A stretch of DNA of 41,749 nucleotides from JAWAAW01 sp038884575 (GTDB taxonomy: Archaea > Nanobdellota > Nanobdellia > Woesearchaeales > ARS49), in NCBI GenBank assembly GCA_038884575.1, contig JAWABQ010000007.1:1-41749 (forward strand). Direction: 5' to 3'. A program made the position numbers and the translations under genes. The notes under the pieces are model-generated. The model had not been told where the DNA came from. It saw only the letters and a program-made list of their open reading frames with translations, and ran no database searches. Shown piece after piece: positions 8,954-16,335 of this stretch (position 1 is the first letter of the stretch; every line of letters begins with the position of its first letter).

Positions 8954-9213
8954 CAGTTGCGCGGACAGCGCCGATAAAATCGGCTGGTCCGCACAACCAA
9001 AAAGGTTGCGCGGGAAAATGATGGTGATAGACGGGCAACAGGGCCGCAAGGCCTTGTGCCTCGCGCATCACGCTCAAAAGGCGTTTGCAGGGACAAAAAA
9101 GAGGTGAGGAGTGATGACAGTAAGCTACCACGAGGGCAGAAGGAACAGGCAACTCGGCGACTTTTTCATTGTTGACGAAGAAACAGACGATTACGTTGAA
9201 ATTCCCGCGTGAC
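8954..9213 (+). ncRNA. Structured RNA candidate (orphan ncRNA or riboswitch-like leader)
   Basis: From the predicted start the RNA can form: hairpin GCGGAC...GTCCGC (8961-8966 / 8987-8992) with inner helix GCCGAT/ATCGGC; CAACC/GGTTG (8994-8998 / 9004-9008); GCGCGGG (9008-9014) with the 9060-9066 strand, enclosing an 11-bp helix (9034-9045 / 9050-9060) capped by a GCAA tetraloop; and a GTGAT/ATCAC pseudoknot (9024-9028 / 9067-9071). GTTGCGCGG occurs twice (8956, 9005), and the first copy can also pair with 9205-9213, joining both ends just before a T-tract. I saw no RNase P GAAAGTCC core, SRP GNAR/AGCAGCC motif or tRNA-like end. It is either a free RNA or the leader of the small reading frame inside it. 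Confidence 0.55.
9114..9212 (+). CDS. Possible 32-residue acidic small protein
   Basis: A short frame (MTVSYHEGRRNRQ...DDYVEIPA) with an unusually good Shine-Dalgarno, GAGGTGA at 9101-9107, six bases before the ATG. An upstream GTG at 9111 is also in frame. The stop lies directly before a T-tract. It would be translated from the 3' part of the structured RNA, whose fold would then act as a leader. It may not be real if the whole transcript is a non-coding RNA. No similarity recognised. Confidence 0.4.
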   Translation: MTVSYHEGRRNRQLGDFFIVDEETDDYVEIPA

Positions 9214-9226
9214 TTTTATTTTTTTT
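9214..9226 (+). terminator. T-tract terminator of the structured RNA
   Basis: TTTTATTTTTTTT follows directly after the 3' pairing strand (9205-9213), in the spacer before the convergent thymidylate kinase gene. Confidence 0.6.
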
Positions 9227-9235
9227 AAAATAATT

Positions 9236-9892
9236 CTACTTTTTGAAGATGAGATAATCCACATAACTCCTGATTCTCTCAAAGACATCTTCCTTTGGCT
9301 TGTTGGCATCGATGGCAACAATGTTCTCATTGCCGTGAATCTCTTTCAGCAGGGCATACTGCTCCTGCACTTTGCGCATGAACTCATTGTCCCTGTCAAA
9401 GATTTCATTGTAAGGTCTGTTTTTTTGAGCGGCTCTCCTCCTTACAGCTTCCTCAAGTGGGATTTCCAGGAAAAAAGCAATGTCAGGCACTGGCATCGTG
9501 CTGTGCCTTGCCACAAGGTCATGGATGTCAAGCCCCTGGGCAGACTGGTATGCCTCTGTTGAATACTTGTACCTGTCGCTCACAACAATGCAGCCTGCTT
9601 TCAGCGCAGGACTGATAAGGAGGTCAACATGCTCCCACCTGTCCCCAAAAAAGAAATCCCTGAGCTGGGATGCCCTTTGCTTAGGGTCCATGCTTTCCTT
9701 CAGTATCCTCCGGATTTCAAGGGTGAACTGCGTATTAAACGGCTCGCGCGTCGCCACTACATTAAGGAGCTTGTTCTCGCGGTCCAAAGGATGGTCAAGC
9801 AGGTAATCCACAAGCATCCTGTGCTGGGTGCCTTTTCCACAGTAGTCAGGGCCGTCAATCACAATGAATCTGCCTCGCATTGCTGGTGGCAT
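9236..9892 (-). CDS. tmk: Thymidylate kinase
   Basis: Phosphorylates dTMP to dTDP. It has the P-loop DGPDYCGKGT at about residues 14-23, the ATREPF segment (the TREP motif of the family) and the SDRYKYSTEAYQ motif that binds the substrate base; 218 residues is normal size. The TATA box TTTAAA at 9915-9920 (reverse strand) is about 26 bases before the ATG at 9892. It is transcribed away from the kinase/dCMP-deaminase fusion, which makes its precursor dUMP two steps earlier, so the pair is probably a small dTTP-synthesis locus. Confidence 0.93.
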   Translation of the reverse strand: MPPAMRGRFIVIDGPDYCGKGTQHRMLVDYLLDHPLDRENKLLNVVATREPFNTQFTLEIRRILKESMDPKQRASQLRDFFFGDRWEHVDLLISPALKAGCIVVSDRYKYSTEAYQSAQGLDIHDLVARHSTMPVPDIAFFLEIPLEEAVRRRAAQKNRPYNEIFDRDNEFMRKVQEQYALLKEIHGNENIVAIDANKPKEDVFERIRSYVDYLIFKK

Positions 9893-10031
9893 GCATTGGT
9901 GTTTCTTGCCATTGTTTAAATGGATTGTTGATGCGCCTTGTGTATTTTGCAGAACAATTCTTATTTTATCACCGGACCCTGACGAATCTGGCGCATGAAG
10001 CTATAAATATTACCGCAAGTTATACTGCCTC

Positions 10032-11060
10032 ATGATAGTGGGGGTAACAGGAGGGTATTGCTCAGGCAAGGACACTGTGGCGCAATACCTCGCGGACAAG
10101 GGCTTCACCCACATCTCGCTCTCTGACTTCTTGCGCACAGAACTGAGGCTCAGGAAAAAGGAGGTCACGCGCGCAAACCTGATTGCGGTCGGAAAAGAGC
10201 TGCGGGAAAAGTTCGGCCACTCAGCCCTTGCAAATATGGCGCTTGACTCAATGGAGGCTGACAAAAAGTATGTCGTGAGCTCAATAAGGAACCCCGCAGA
10301 GGTCGAGGCATTGCGCAAAAACAAGAACTTCATCCTTGTCTATGTTGACGCGCCTGCAAAGGAACGGTTCAGGAGGATGGCAGGAAGGCAGAAGCCAGGG
10401 GAGGAATTGCCGACATTCACAGACTTCCTTGCAAGCGAAAAAAGGGAAATGAGCGAAGACCCTTCCGGCCAGCAACTGCACAAGGTCTTCAGGATGGCAA
10501 ACCTGACGATAAGGAATGACGGCAGTATTGAGCAGCTTTACGCAAAGATTGATAAGTTCCTCAGGCTCTGGAGGCCAAAACTTGACAGGCGCCCAAACTG
10601 GGATGAGTACTTCATGGGCATAGTCAAGCAGGTGGGCAGGAGGGGCACGTGCGACAGGGGAAGGTCAGGTGCAGTGATAGTTAGGGACAAGCGCCTGCTC
10701 TCGACAGGTTATGTGGGCTCGCCCGCTGGCATTGAGCACTGCGACGAAATAGGTCATGAAATGCACACAGTCACAAACCCCGACGGCACAACATCGCAGC
10801 ATTGCATAAGGACAGCGCACGCAGAGCAGAACGCGATTGTGCAGGCTGCAAGGCACGGCACTGCAATTGACGGCGCAACAATATACTGCAAGATGGAGCC
10901 CTGCTACACGTGCGCAAAGATGATAATAAACGCAGGAATCAAAAGGGTGGTATGCGAGAAAAAATACCACGGCGCAAAGCTTTCCCGGGAAATTTTTAAA
11001 AAGGCAGGGGTAAAACTTGATGTCCTGTATGGAGAGATTGAAAAATACCCCAACCAGTGA
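10032..11060 (+). CDS. P-loop kinase-like domain fused to dCMP deaminase
   Basis: Residues 1-175 are a nucleoside-monophosphate or dephospho-CoA-kinase-like P-loop domain (GGYCSGKDT near residues 7-15, then VVSSIRNPAEVEAL and a lid-like RRMAGRQKPGE). Residues 185-342 are a dCMP deaminase with zinc and catalytic motifs HAEQNAI and PCYTCAKMI and an extra CDEIGHE...HC segment typical of dCMP deaminases. The deaminase makes dUMP for thymidylate synthesis; the kinase half may supply or sense dNMPs. A TATA box (TATAAATA at about 10002-10009) gives a leaderless start. It overlaps nucS (GTGA). Confidence 0.9.
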   Translation: MIVGVTGGYCSGKDTVAQYLADKGFTHISLSDFLRTELRLRKKEVTRANLIAVGKELREKFGHSALANMALDSMEADKKYVVSSIRNPAEVEALRKNKNFILVYVDAPAKERFRRMAGRQKPGEELPTFTDFLASEKREMSEDPSGQQLHKVFRMANLTIRNDGSIEQLYAKIDKFLRLWRPKLDRRPNWDEYFMGIVKQVGRRGTCDRGRSGAVIVRDKRLLSTGYVGSPAGIEHCDEIGHEMHTVTNPDGTTSQHCIRTAHAEQNAIVQAARHGTAIDGATIYCKMEPCYTCAKMIINAGIKRVVCEKKYHGAKLSREIFKKAGVKLDVLYGEIEKYPNQ

Positions 11061-11812
11061 GGCGGTGCCCCATGTTCTGCCTTCCTGAATACATCAGCCT
11101 CCTGAATGACGCCCTTAAGAGAAATGAGACTGTTGTCTTCGGATGCACGTGCACTATAAGGTATTCAGGAAGGGCAGAGAGCTTCCTTGGCGAGGGGGAC
11201 AGGGTGATTGTGATAAAGTCAGACAACACCCTGCTTGTGCACCAGCCAATGGGCACTGCGCCGATAAACTACATGAAGCCAGGAACAGGCTACCAGGCGC
11301 ACATGGAGGAAAACAAGCTCGTGCTCAAGGCAACCAACATACTTGAAAAGGAAAACATACGCATTGAAATATTCAGGATGCACTTTTTCAGCTCGCACAA
11401 GCTAAAGGACAGCCAGGCAATAACAATCGCAGGCACAGAAGAGGACATGTCAAACATGATTTACCAGAACCCTGAGATGATTGAGCAGGGATTCAGGCCT
11501 GTTTCGCGGGAAGAGCAGACAAAATACGGTTTTATTGACGTCCTTGGCACTGACAAGGACGGCACGCTGACAGTTGTTGAGTGCAAAAGGTATTCTGCAG
11601 ACCTTTCTGCCGTCACCCAGTTGAGGCGTTATGTTGAGAAAATATGCGCGAGCAAGGGGATTACAAAAGTGCGGGGCATAATCGCGGCGCCAAAGATTTC
11701 CCCGAACGCAAAGCAGATGCTTGAGGACTGGGGGTACAAGTTTGTGCCTGTAAAGCCGCCGAAGTACCTTGAGGAGTTTGAAAAAAAGCAGAGCACGCTG
11801 GATTTTTTCTAG
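11057..11812 (+). CDS. nucS: Mismatch-specific endonuclease NucS/EndoMS
   Basis: An archaeal DUF91 nuclease that cuts both strands at mismatches and works with PCNA. The N-terminal half is a beta-rich DNA-binding domain; the C-terminal RecB-like nuclease has D161 (GFIDVLG), E175 and K177 (VVECKR) and the Q..RRYV helix. The last residues QSTLDFF are a PCNA-interacting peptide. The GTG at 11057 overlaps the previous stop, though ATG at 11072 is an alternative. Coupling to a dCMP-deaminase fusion links pool control and mismatch repair. Confidence 0.94.
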   Translation: MRRCPMFCLPEYISLLNDALKRNETVVFGCTCTIRYSGRAESFLGEGDRVIVIKSDNTLLVHQPMGTAPINYMKPGTGYQAHMEENKLVLKATNILEKENIRIEIFRMHFFSSHKLKDSQAITIAGTEEDMSNMIYQNPEMIEQGFRPVSREEQTKYGFIDVLGTDKDGTLTVVECKRYSADLSAVTQLRRYVEKICASKGITKVRGIIAAPKISPNAKQMLEDWGYKFVPVKPPKYLEEFEKKQSTLDFF

Positions 11813-11827
11813 CTGGCTGATTTTTGC

Positions 11828-12094
11828 TCATATCTCCACCAACTCAAACCCCTTTTTTCTCGGAGTGAAGGCATCCTGGCAGCTGATGATTGCCTTTTTG
11901 TCGTGGTCTATGATAATGTAGCCCGCGTCTTTGTACCTGCCTGGCAGGAACCTTGTAAACTCTTCAGGGCGCTGCTCAAGAATCCTAATTGCAGAGCGGT
12001 AGTGGAGGTGCAGGGCATAGACAGCATTATTGTGGATGACAAGCAAATGGACAAATGACATAATCTGCAAAAAGGCGCGCTGCTTAATCTGCAT
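11828..12094 (-). CDS. Hypothetical 88-residue protein
   Basis: Not recognised. The C-terminal half looks like a compact alpha/beta domain (YIIIDHDKKAIISCQDAF). It lies 29 bases downstream of the DUF167 gene in the same direction, so it is probably the last gene of the signal peptidase-TFS-DUF167 operon, and it ends convergent with nucS. The frame fills the gap well, which supports it, but there is no motif to confirm it. Confidence 0.55.
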   Translation of the reverse strand: MQIKQRAFLQIMSFVHLLVIHNNAVYALHLHYRSAIRILEQRPEEFTRFLPGRYKDAGYIIIDHDKKAIISCQDAFTPRKKGFELVEI

Positions 12095-12123
12095 TTTGCG
12101 TGAAAAACCGCAGAATTTTCAGC

Positions 12124-12342
12124 TTACTTGTCTGTTATTTCGAGAATCTTGGATGAATTTCCGAATCCTGACACGATTCTGACCTGTTTTTTCAGCTTTT
12201 TTGAAAGGAACCTTATTAGCTCAAGGTTGGCTTTGCCTTTTTCAGGAGGGGCTGCAACAGCAACAGTCATCGTGCTGCCTTCCTGGGAAAGGACATCATT
12301 TTTGCGGGCATTCGGCTTTACTCTTACTTGTAGTCGCGCCAT
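12124..12342 (-). CDS. DUF167/YggU-family protein
   Basis: A 72-residue member of the UPF0235/DUF167 family: the diagnostic VKPNARKNDV start, the APPEKGKANLELIRFLSKKL helix and the IVSGFGNSSKILEI end are all present. The function of the family is unknown. The start (MARLQV) lies inside the end of the TFS gene, overlapping it by 19 bases in another frame; an upstream ATG at 12363 would give seven extra residues. Confidence 0.88.
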   Translation of the reverse strand: MARLQVRVKPNARKNDVLSQEGSTMTVAVAAPPEKGKANLELIRFLSKKLKKQVRIVSGFGNSSKILEITDK

Positions 12343-12641
12343 GTGTGCTTGCACTTTGTGCATTTCAAGAACTTTGTCGGAGGCTCATCGCCAGCCCTTG
12401 TCTGGACTTCCCAGGTGAATGCCTCCTTGTTGCCGCATTTTGGGCAGTCTGCATCTGTCTTTGCCATGACCTCTATCTCCTTCTCAACAGCAGCTATTTC
12501 GCGGTGCTCCTCTTTCTTTTTTGTTTCTGACAGCTTGACGGCCTCAGCACCCTGCCTGTAGCCGCATGAACAGGCAAGAATTATTTTTGCGCCTTCCTTC
12601 TTCGGCATCATTATTGACTTGCACTTGGGGCAGAAAAGCAT
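12324..12641 (-). CDS. Transcription factor S (TFS), TFIIS-like
   Basis: Archaeal transcript-cleavage factor that rescues backtracked RNA polymerase. At 105 residues it has an N-terminal zinc ribbon (CPKCKSIM...CSCGY), a charged linker and a C-terminal zinc ribbon (CPKCGN...CTKCKHTW). The acidic hairpin that enters the polymerase active site reads RAGDEPPT, keeping the D-E pair. Its ATG lies two bases past the signal-peptidase stop, so it depends on that operon. Confidence 0.94.
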   Translation of the reverse strand: MLFCPKCKSIMMPKKEGAKIILACSCGYRQGAEAVKLSETKKKEEHREIAAVEKEIEVMAKTDADCPKCGNKEAFTWEVQTRAGDEPPTKFLKCTKCKHTWRDYK

Positions 12642-12642
12642 T

Positions 12643-13272
12643 TCAGCTCACCAGCCCAAACAGCTTCAGCAGCTCAACAAAGCCGATTTTTATCCAGCCA
12701 AGGAACGGAATCCTGATTACCGCCTTTCCTATCATCCTGTCCTTCCCAATGCTCTGCTCAAACGCAGCAGACGCGCAGTTGCGGTCCCCTTTTGTCTTGT
12801 AAACCCTGTCGCCTGCAACGCCTTTTGCCTGCACAATCCTGTGGATGATGGGCTCCTTCCTTGCGTCAGTCCAGTAGACAAGTATGTCGCCAATGGCAAG
12901 CTCTTTTGGCCCTGTAAGAATCATTATGTCTCCCTTGTTGAAGCCGTTTGCAAAATGGAAGTCCCTGAAGTTTTCATAAGTTATCCCGTATGCAGCATAC
13001 ATTTCAGACGGCGCAGCCCTTTGCGAGCAGGAAGAGTCAATGCAGCACCTGCCTGTATTCCACCAGTCATCAAATGAGCCATCATGCTCCATGCTGCTTG
13101 ACACAACAGCCACAATAGGGTAGCCTGTGCCGAGCAAAAGCCCAAGCCCTGGGTAAATCACGAACTTGATAAGAACAAATGCAAGGATTATGTTTGCAAT
13201 CCAGCTCCAGACGCTGTTGTCCTCCCAGAGGAACCACCAGAGCTTTCTCCAGAGATTTTTCTGCTTTTCCAT
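12643..13272 (-). CDS. Signal peptidase I, archaeal Sec11 type
   Basis: Removes signal peptides at the membrane. After an N-terminal membrane helix the catalytic serine is S60 in SSSMEHDG; the general base is His144 in PIIHRIV rather than Lys, as in archaeal and ER enzymes, and D163 lies in TKGDRN. A Cys-bearing insert (GRCCIDSSC) separates the boxes. A TATA box TTTAAAA at 13295-13301 (reverse) is 26 bases before the ATG at 13272, so I prefer this start to the one at 13284. First gene of an operon with TFS and DUF167. Confidence 0.92.
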   Translation of the reverse strand: MEKQKNLWRKLWWFLWEDNSVWSWIANIILAFVLIKFVIYPGLGLLLGTGYPIVAVVSSSMEHDGSFDDWWNTGRCCIDSSCSQRAAPSEMYAAYGITYENFRDFHFANGFNKGDIMILTGPKELAIGDILVYWTDARKEPIIHRIVQAKGVAGDRVYKTKGDRNCASAAFEQSIGKDRMIGKAVIRIPFLGWIKIGFVELLKLFGLVS

Positions 13273-13355
13273 ATGCAGATTCATCAGGACAAGGTTTAAA
13301 AGCTTTCTCTTTTGGACTCGCCAGATTTATAACCAGCAAAGCATTGCTGCCTGCC

Positions 13356-13823
13356 ATGGATGACCGGCTGAAAGTCCTGTATATCGAAAGGGACCCAATG
13401 AGCTGGAAGTCTTCTGAAGTCCAAAAAGCATATGCAAAGACGCTGTATGCTGTCAGGGAAGCGCTTTCCAGGCGTTTTGACGTGCGCTGCGAGATGAACC
13501 TCCTGCAGGTGCCTGATGAAAAAATCCTTTCAGGAGGATTTAATATCCTGCTGACACACTTGCAGGAAGACCCTGGAGACGATGCCTTTTTCAAGTATGG
13601 CAAAAGCATTGAAAAGCTCAAGGGGTTGAAGGAGAAAAAGCCAGACCTCAGAATAATAGTCTACACAGGGGCAATACAGGATTTCCTTTATCCGATCCAG
13701 TCTGAAAAATGGGCTTCTGCCATTGTGCGCAAAAGGCCGGCATGGGAGCTCAAGGACAGCATAGAGGAGCTGAACAAGTCCATTGACGATGTTGTCGCGG
13801 AGATAAGAGGCAGGAAAGCCTGA
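13356..13823 (+). CDS. Hypothetical receiver-like alpha/beta protein (155 aa)
   Basis: The beginning KVLYIERD and the later LRIIVYTGA suggest a response-regulator-like fold, with D in the phosphoacceptor-like strand end and a Thr in the YTGA strand. The usual acidic pair and Lys are not clear, so it may be a degenerate receiver. The TATA box TTTATAA at 13326-13332 is 27 bases before this ATG, which rules out the longer upstream frame. Divergent from the signal peptidase operon. Confidence 0.78.
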   Translation: MDDRLKVLYIERDPMSWKSSEVQKAYAKTLYAVREALSRRFDVRCEMNLLQVPDEKILSGGFNILLTHLQEDPGDDAFFKYGKSIEKLKGLKEKKPDLRIIVYTGAIQDFLYPIQSEKWASAIVRKRPAWELKDSIEELNKSIDDVVAEIRGRKA

Positions 13824-13870
13824 TTTTTCTTCCGGCAGTTTTTTAAATGCAGCAAGCACAAGCAAACCGC

Positions 13871-14302
13871 ATGCCAGAAAAGCCAGCCTCGTATTTTGAG
13901 GGCGTGCTGCAACTGAGGGGGTGTTCTGATGAGGCGATGGACTGGGCTCATGACGAGATATTGCGCGCAGGAAGGGCAAGGATAGCAAAAGTAAAGGAAG
14001 TCAGGGGCGGAATTGATGTTTATTTGTCATCACAGCACTACATGCAGTCACTTGGAAGAAAACTGCAGCAGCGCTTTGGGGGCATATTAAAAATCACATC
14101 CAAGATTCACACACGGGACCCAATGACATGCAGGGATGTGCACAGGCTTGCTGTCCTGTTCAGGCAGCTTTCCTTCAAAAAAGGGGATTTAATAAAGTAC
14201 AAGGGCGAGCAGTGGAAAATACTTGCAGTTGGCAACCAGGTCCAGCTGCAGAACGAAAAGTCAGGGAGGAAAATAAGGGTGCCTGCTGACAAGCTAGCCT
14301 GA
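13871..14302 (+). CDS. NMD3-family C-terminal domain protein
   Basis: The YFEGVLQLRG opening and the RDVHRLAVLFR and GDLIKYKGEQWKILAVG segments match the core and SH3-like part of NMD3, the ribosomal large-subunit export and quality factor; archaeal homologues are of unknown role. The protein is only 143 residues and has no N-terminal Cys zinc ribbons, unlike most NMD3 proteins. TATA TTTAAAT at 13842-13848 is 26 bases before the ATG at 13871, which I prefer to the ATG at 13847. Its end overlaps the convergent DUF460 gene by 9 bases. Confidence 0.8.
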   Translation: MPEKPASYFEGVLQLRGCSDEAMDWAHDEILRAGRARIAKVKEVRGGIDVYLSSQHYMQSLGRKLQQRFGGILKITSKIHTRDPMTCRDVHRLAVLFRQLSFKKGDLIKYKGEQWKILAVGNQVQLQNEKSGRKIRVPADKLA

Positions 14303-15451
14303 TTTCCTTTCTGCCTGGTAGTCTGCAATCAGCTTCCTGAGAAGCGCCTTGTCCTTCCTTGCCTTTTCCAGAGATGCCTTGTCAAGGAAGGCAAAATAAT
14401 CATCCTGGGTGTGCGAGACATTTGAGGCATTTATTATGATGAATGGCAGCTTTTCTGCTGTTTTTGGGTGCACGGCCTTGACTGCTATGAGGATTTCTGC
14501 AGTGCTTTTGAGCTGCTCAACAACCTTTTCACTGAGCACATTTGAGTCATCAACAAAAAGGATGTCGCCTTTTTTGAAGCCAAGCACCCTGCTGACCCGC
14601 CTGAACTCGTCCTGCCCGAGGTTTTTCATCTTTTTTGCGATTGCATACTTTTCCTGGTTGAGAAGAACATGCTGCAGCCTTTGCTGCCTGCTCAGGGTAT
14701 GCTCAAGCTTGTGCCTCAAGTCCCTGATTGTGGCATTTGCCTGCTCAAGCTCACCAGTCGGACGAATAATCCTTGTCTCAGGCTTTACTGCATTGCTGAG
14801 GCTGCTTGCCTTCCTTCCGAGCCTCTCAACTGTTCTTGAGAGCCTGATGTTCTGCTGCTTAAGCAGGTCCCTTTCCTGCTGCGCAATAACAAGCGAGTCA
14901 TAGAGCTTCCAGTAATCCTCTTCCTTCAGCTGCTTTTTCTCAGTCACCTTGCTAATGACCTGAGCCTCCTTCCTTGTGGCTGTAAGGAAGTCAAATGCGC
15001 TCCTGATGCTGATTTCCTTCTTGACAACAAGCTCTGCAACCCTGTCAAAAAGCTCAGGGTGCTTGCGGTCATGAAGGAACTGCCTGACCCTTGCGAACAG
15101 GCGCTCATACCTGTTGTATGCCACGATTGCAGCTGCAAGGGCATCCATTTCATGGTGGCCATTGTAATTGCCTGACTTTGTTATTTCGCGCTTGTCAGAC
15201 ACAAGCAGGTCCTCAACAGGAGAGCTGACCTTTGCGCCAAGCCTTGTTGCAATCTCAGAGACAAAAGAAGGGACTTTTGACTTGTCAGTTGCTGCAATTA
15301 TTACAGTGCCAAGCGCGCTGAGCTCTGCGACAACAGTATCGCGGTCAAGCTCTTTTGACTGCTTTGCAGCAACAAGCTTTCCATTTGTGTCAAGCACAGC
15401 ATAGCCGACTGTAGTGCCAGGGTCAATGCCGACAATAAGCAGCTGCTTCAT
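14294..15451 (-). CDS. DUF460 RNase H-fold nuclease-like protein
   Basis: Archaeal DUF460 family. An N-terminal RuvC-like RNase H fold (VGIDPGTTVGYAVLD, then HHEMDALAAAIVAY with the last acidic residues) runs to about residue 125; a coiled coil (about 175-265) and a C-terminal alpha/beta domain follow (KKGDILFVDDSNVLSEKVVEQL). A resolvase-like or RNA-linked role has been proposed for the fold, not shown. It begins within the stop of the upstream membrane-bound regulator (ATGA), so the two are coupled. Confidence 0.85.
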   Translation of the reverse strand: MKQLLIVGIDPGTTVGYAVLDTNGKLVAAKQSKELDRDTVVAELSALGTVIIAATDKSKVPSFVSEIATRLGAKVSSPVEDLLVSDKREITKSGNYNGHHEMDALAAAIVAYNRYERLFARVRQFLHDRKHPELFDRVAELVVKKEISIRSAFDFLTATRKEAQVISKVTEKKQLKEEDYWKLYDSLVIAQQERDLLKQQNIRLSRTVERLGRKASSLSNAVKPETRIIRPTGELEQANATIRDLRHKLEHTLSRQQRLQHVLLNQEKYAIAKKMKNLGQDEFRRVSRVLGFKKGDILFVDDSNVLSEKVVEQLKSTAEILIAVKAVHPKTAEKLPFIIINASNVSHTQDDYFAFLDKASLEKARKDKALLRKLIADYQAERKSG

Positions 15452-16125
15452 GGCAGGATAATGATGTTCCCCCTTCCTTTCTTAATCTTTTTGACCTTTC
15501 CCTGATGCTCAAGCTCTGCAATCATCAACGAAATTTTTGCCTCTGAATAAGGAATTGCCTGCCTCAAATCTTTTTGCGTTGTCCTTCCGCCCTCTTTCTT
15601 GATGAATGCCATGATTTCAGCAAGGTCTGCCTTTGCCACCTGCTTTTGTTCAGGCCCCTCTTTCTTTTCTTCAACCGACTTTTTCCTTTTCTTCAACAGT
15701 ATTGCAGCAGCGCTTGCAAGCACAGCAAGCACAAGGAGCGCATAAGCCCATGCTGGAATATATTCAGGCTCCTCATACTCAATGACATCAAGCGACTCGT
15801 TAAGGAGCTCGTCATCCTCTGAAAAGTCAGGAAAGAAAATAAGGTCTATGACATAATTGCCCTCCTGCCTCACCTCAATGCGCTCAGAGACAGTTATGTT
15901 AGGCTTTGCCAGCCTTGCGGTTATTGCATAACTGCCGGGATGGACAGAAAACTGGTATGTTCCATTCCTTGAAACCATCACCTGCCTGGGTGTTGAGTTG
16001 ACTTCAACAATCGCCTGCACTGTGTTAAGCTCAAGGTCATACACATTACCATATATTAGTGCGGCATGTACTCCAGATGCAATAACCAGCAATAGTACAG
16101 GATACAGCCCCCAATACGCCTTCAT
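15448..16125 (-). CDS. Membrane-bound winged-helix protein with extracellular beta domain
   Basis: The chain has a signal-anchor (GLYPVLLLVIASGVHA), an outside carboxypeptidase-regulatory-like beta domain (IYGNVYDLELNTVQAIVEVNST...), one membrane helix (WAYALLVLAVLASAAAIL), and a cytoplasmic winged helix (about residues 160-225: MAFIKKEGGRTTQKDLRQ). This topology suggests a one-component membrane sensor that binds DNA. ATG 16125 is favoured over 16236 because the signal sequence begins there and a TATA box (TTTATATA, reverse, near 16151-16158) lies about 28 bases upstream. Confidence 0.82.
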   Translation of the reverse strand: MKAYWGLYPVLLLVIASGVHAALIYGNVYDLELNTVQAIVEVNSTPRQVMVSRNGTYQFSVHPGSYAITARLAKPNITVSERIEVRQEGNYVIDLIFFPDFSEDDELLNESLDVIEYEEPEYIPAWAYALLVLAVLASAAAILLKKRKKSVEEKKEGPEQKQVAKADLAEIMAFIKKEGGRTTQKDLRQAIPYSEAKISLMIAELEHQGKVKKIKKGRGNIIILP

Positions 16126-16223
16126 TAGCAAAAACCAGTTAAGCACAATATATAAATCTTTGTAAAGTAAAAGGAGCCTGTTTTGAGCTCCGTAAAGTGT
16201 TAAAAGGCAGAATAAACCTTTAT

Positions 16224-16239
16224 TTTTTGGGCCCAAAAA
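16224..16239. promoter_or_regulatory. 16-bp perfect palindrome in divergent promoter region
   Basis: TTTTTGGGCCCAAAAA is self-complementary and lies five bases upstream of the TATA box TTTATAA (16245-16251) that drives the secreted coiled-coil gene; the opposite promoter lies near 16151-16158. Position and symmetry suggest a dimeric regulator site. Confidence 0.5.
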
Positions 16240-16335
16240 GTGTCTTTATAAGATACGCAAACATAGCAGTCCTTGTTTGCAGCCAAAAAAGGCATGCAAA
16301 CTGATGTTAAAAAAACCAATGGAGGTTGGTAAAAA

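Noticed and set aside
9018..9107. A 29-residue frame starting ATGATG inside the structured RNA
   Set aside because: No ribosome-binding site, it lies across the strongest helix and tetraloop, and its stop falls in the next ribosome-binding site.
9111..9117. GTGATGA as a box C of a C/D guide RNA
   Set aside because: No CTGA box D lies at a suitable distance downstream.
8937..9152. A 71-codon frame on the minus strand over the structured RNA
   Set aside because: It is antisense to a region with promoter, structure and terminator on the plus strand, and its composition (many Pro, Cys, His) is not protein-like for this genome.
8954..9213. Assignment of the structured RNA to RNase P, SRP or tmRNA
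   Set aside because: The RNase P GAAAGTCC core, the SRP helix-8 loop sequence and a TTCGA-type tRNA-like end were looked for by eye and not found. A profile search could still overturn this.
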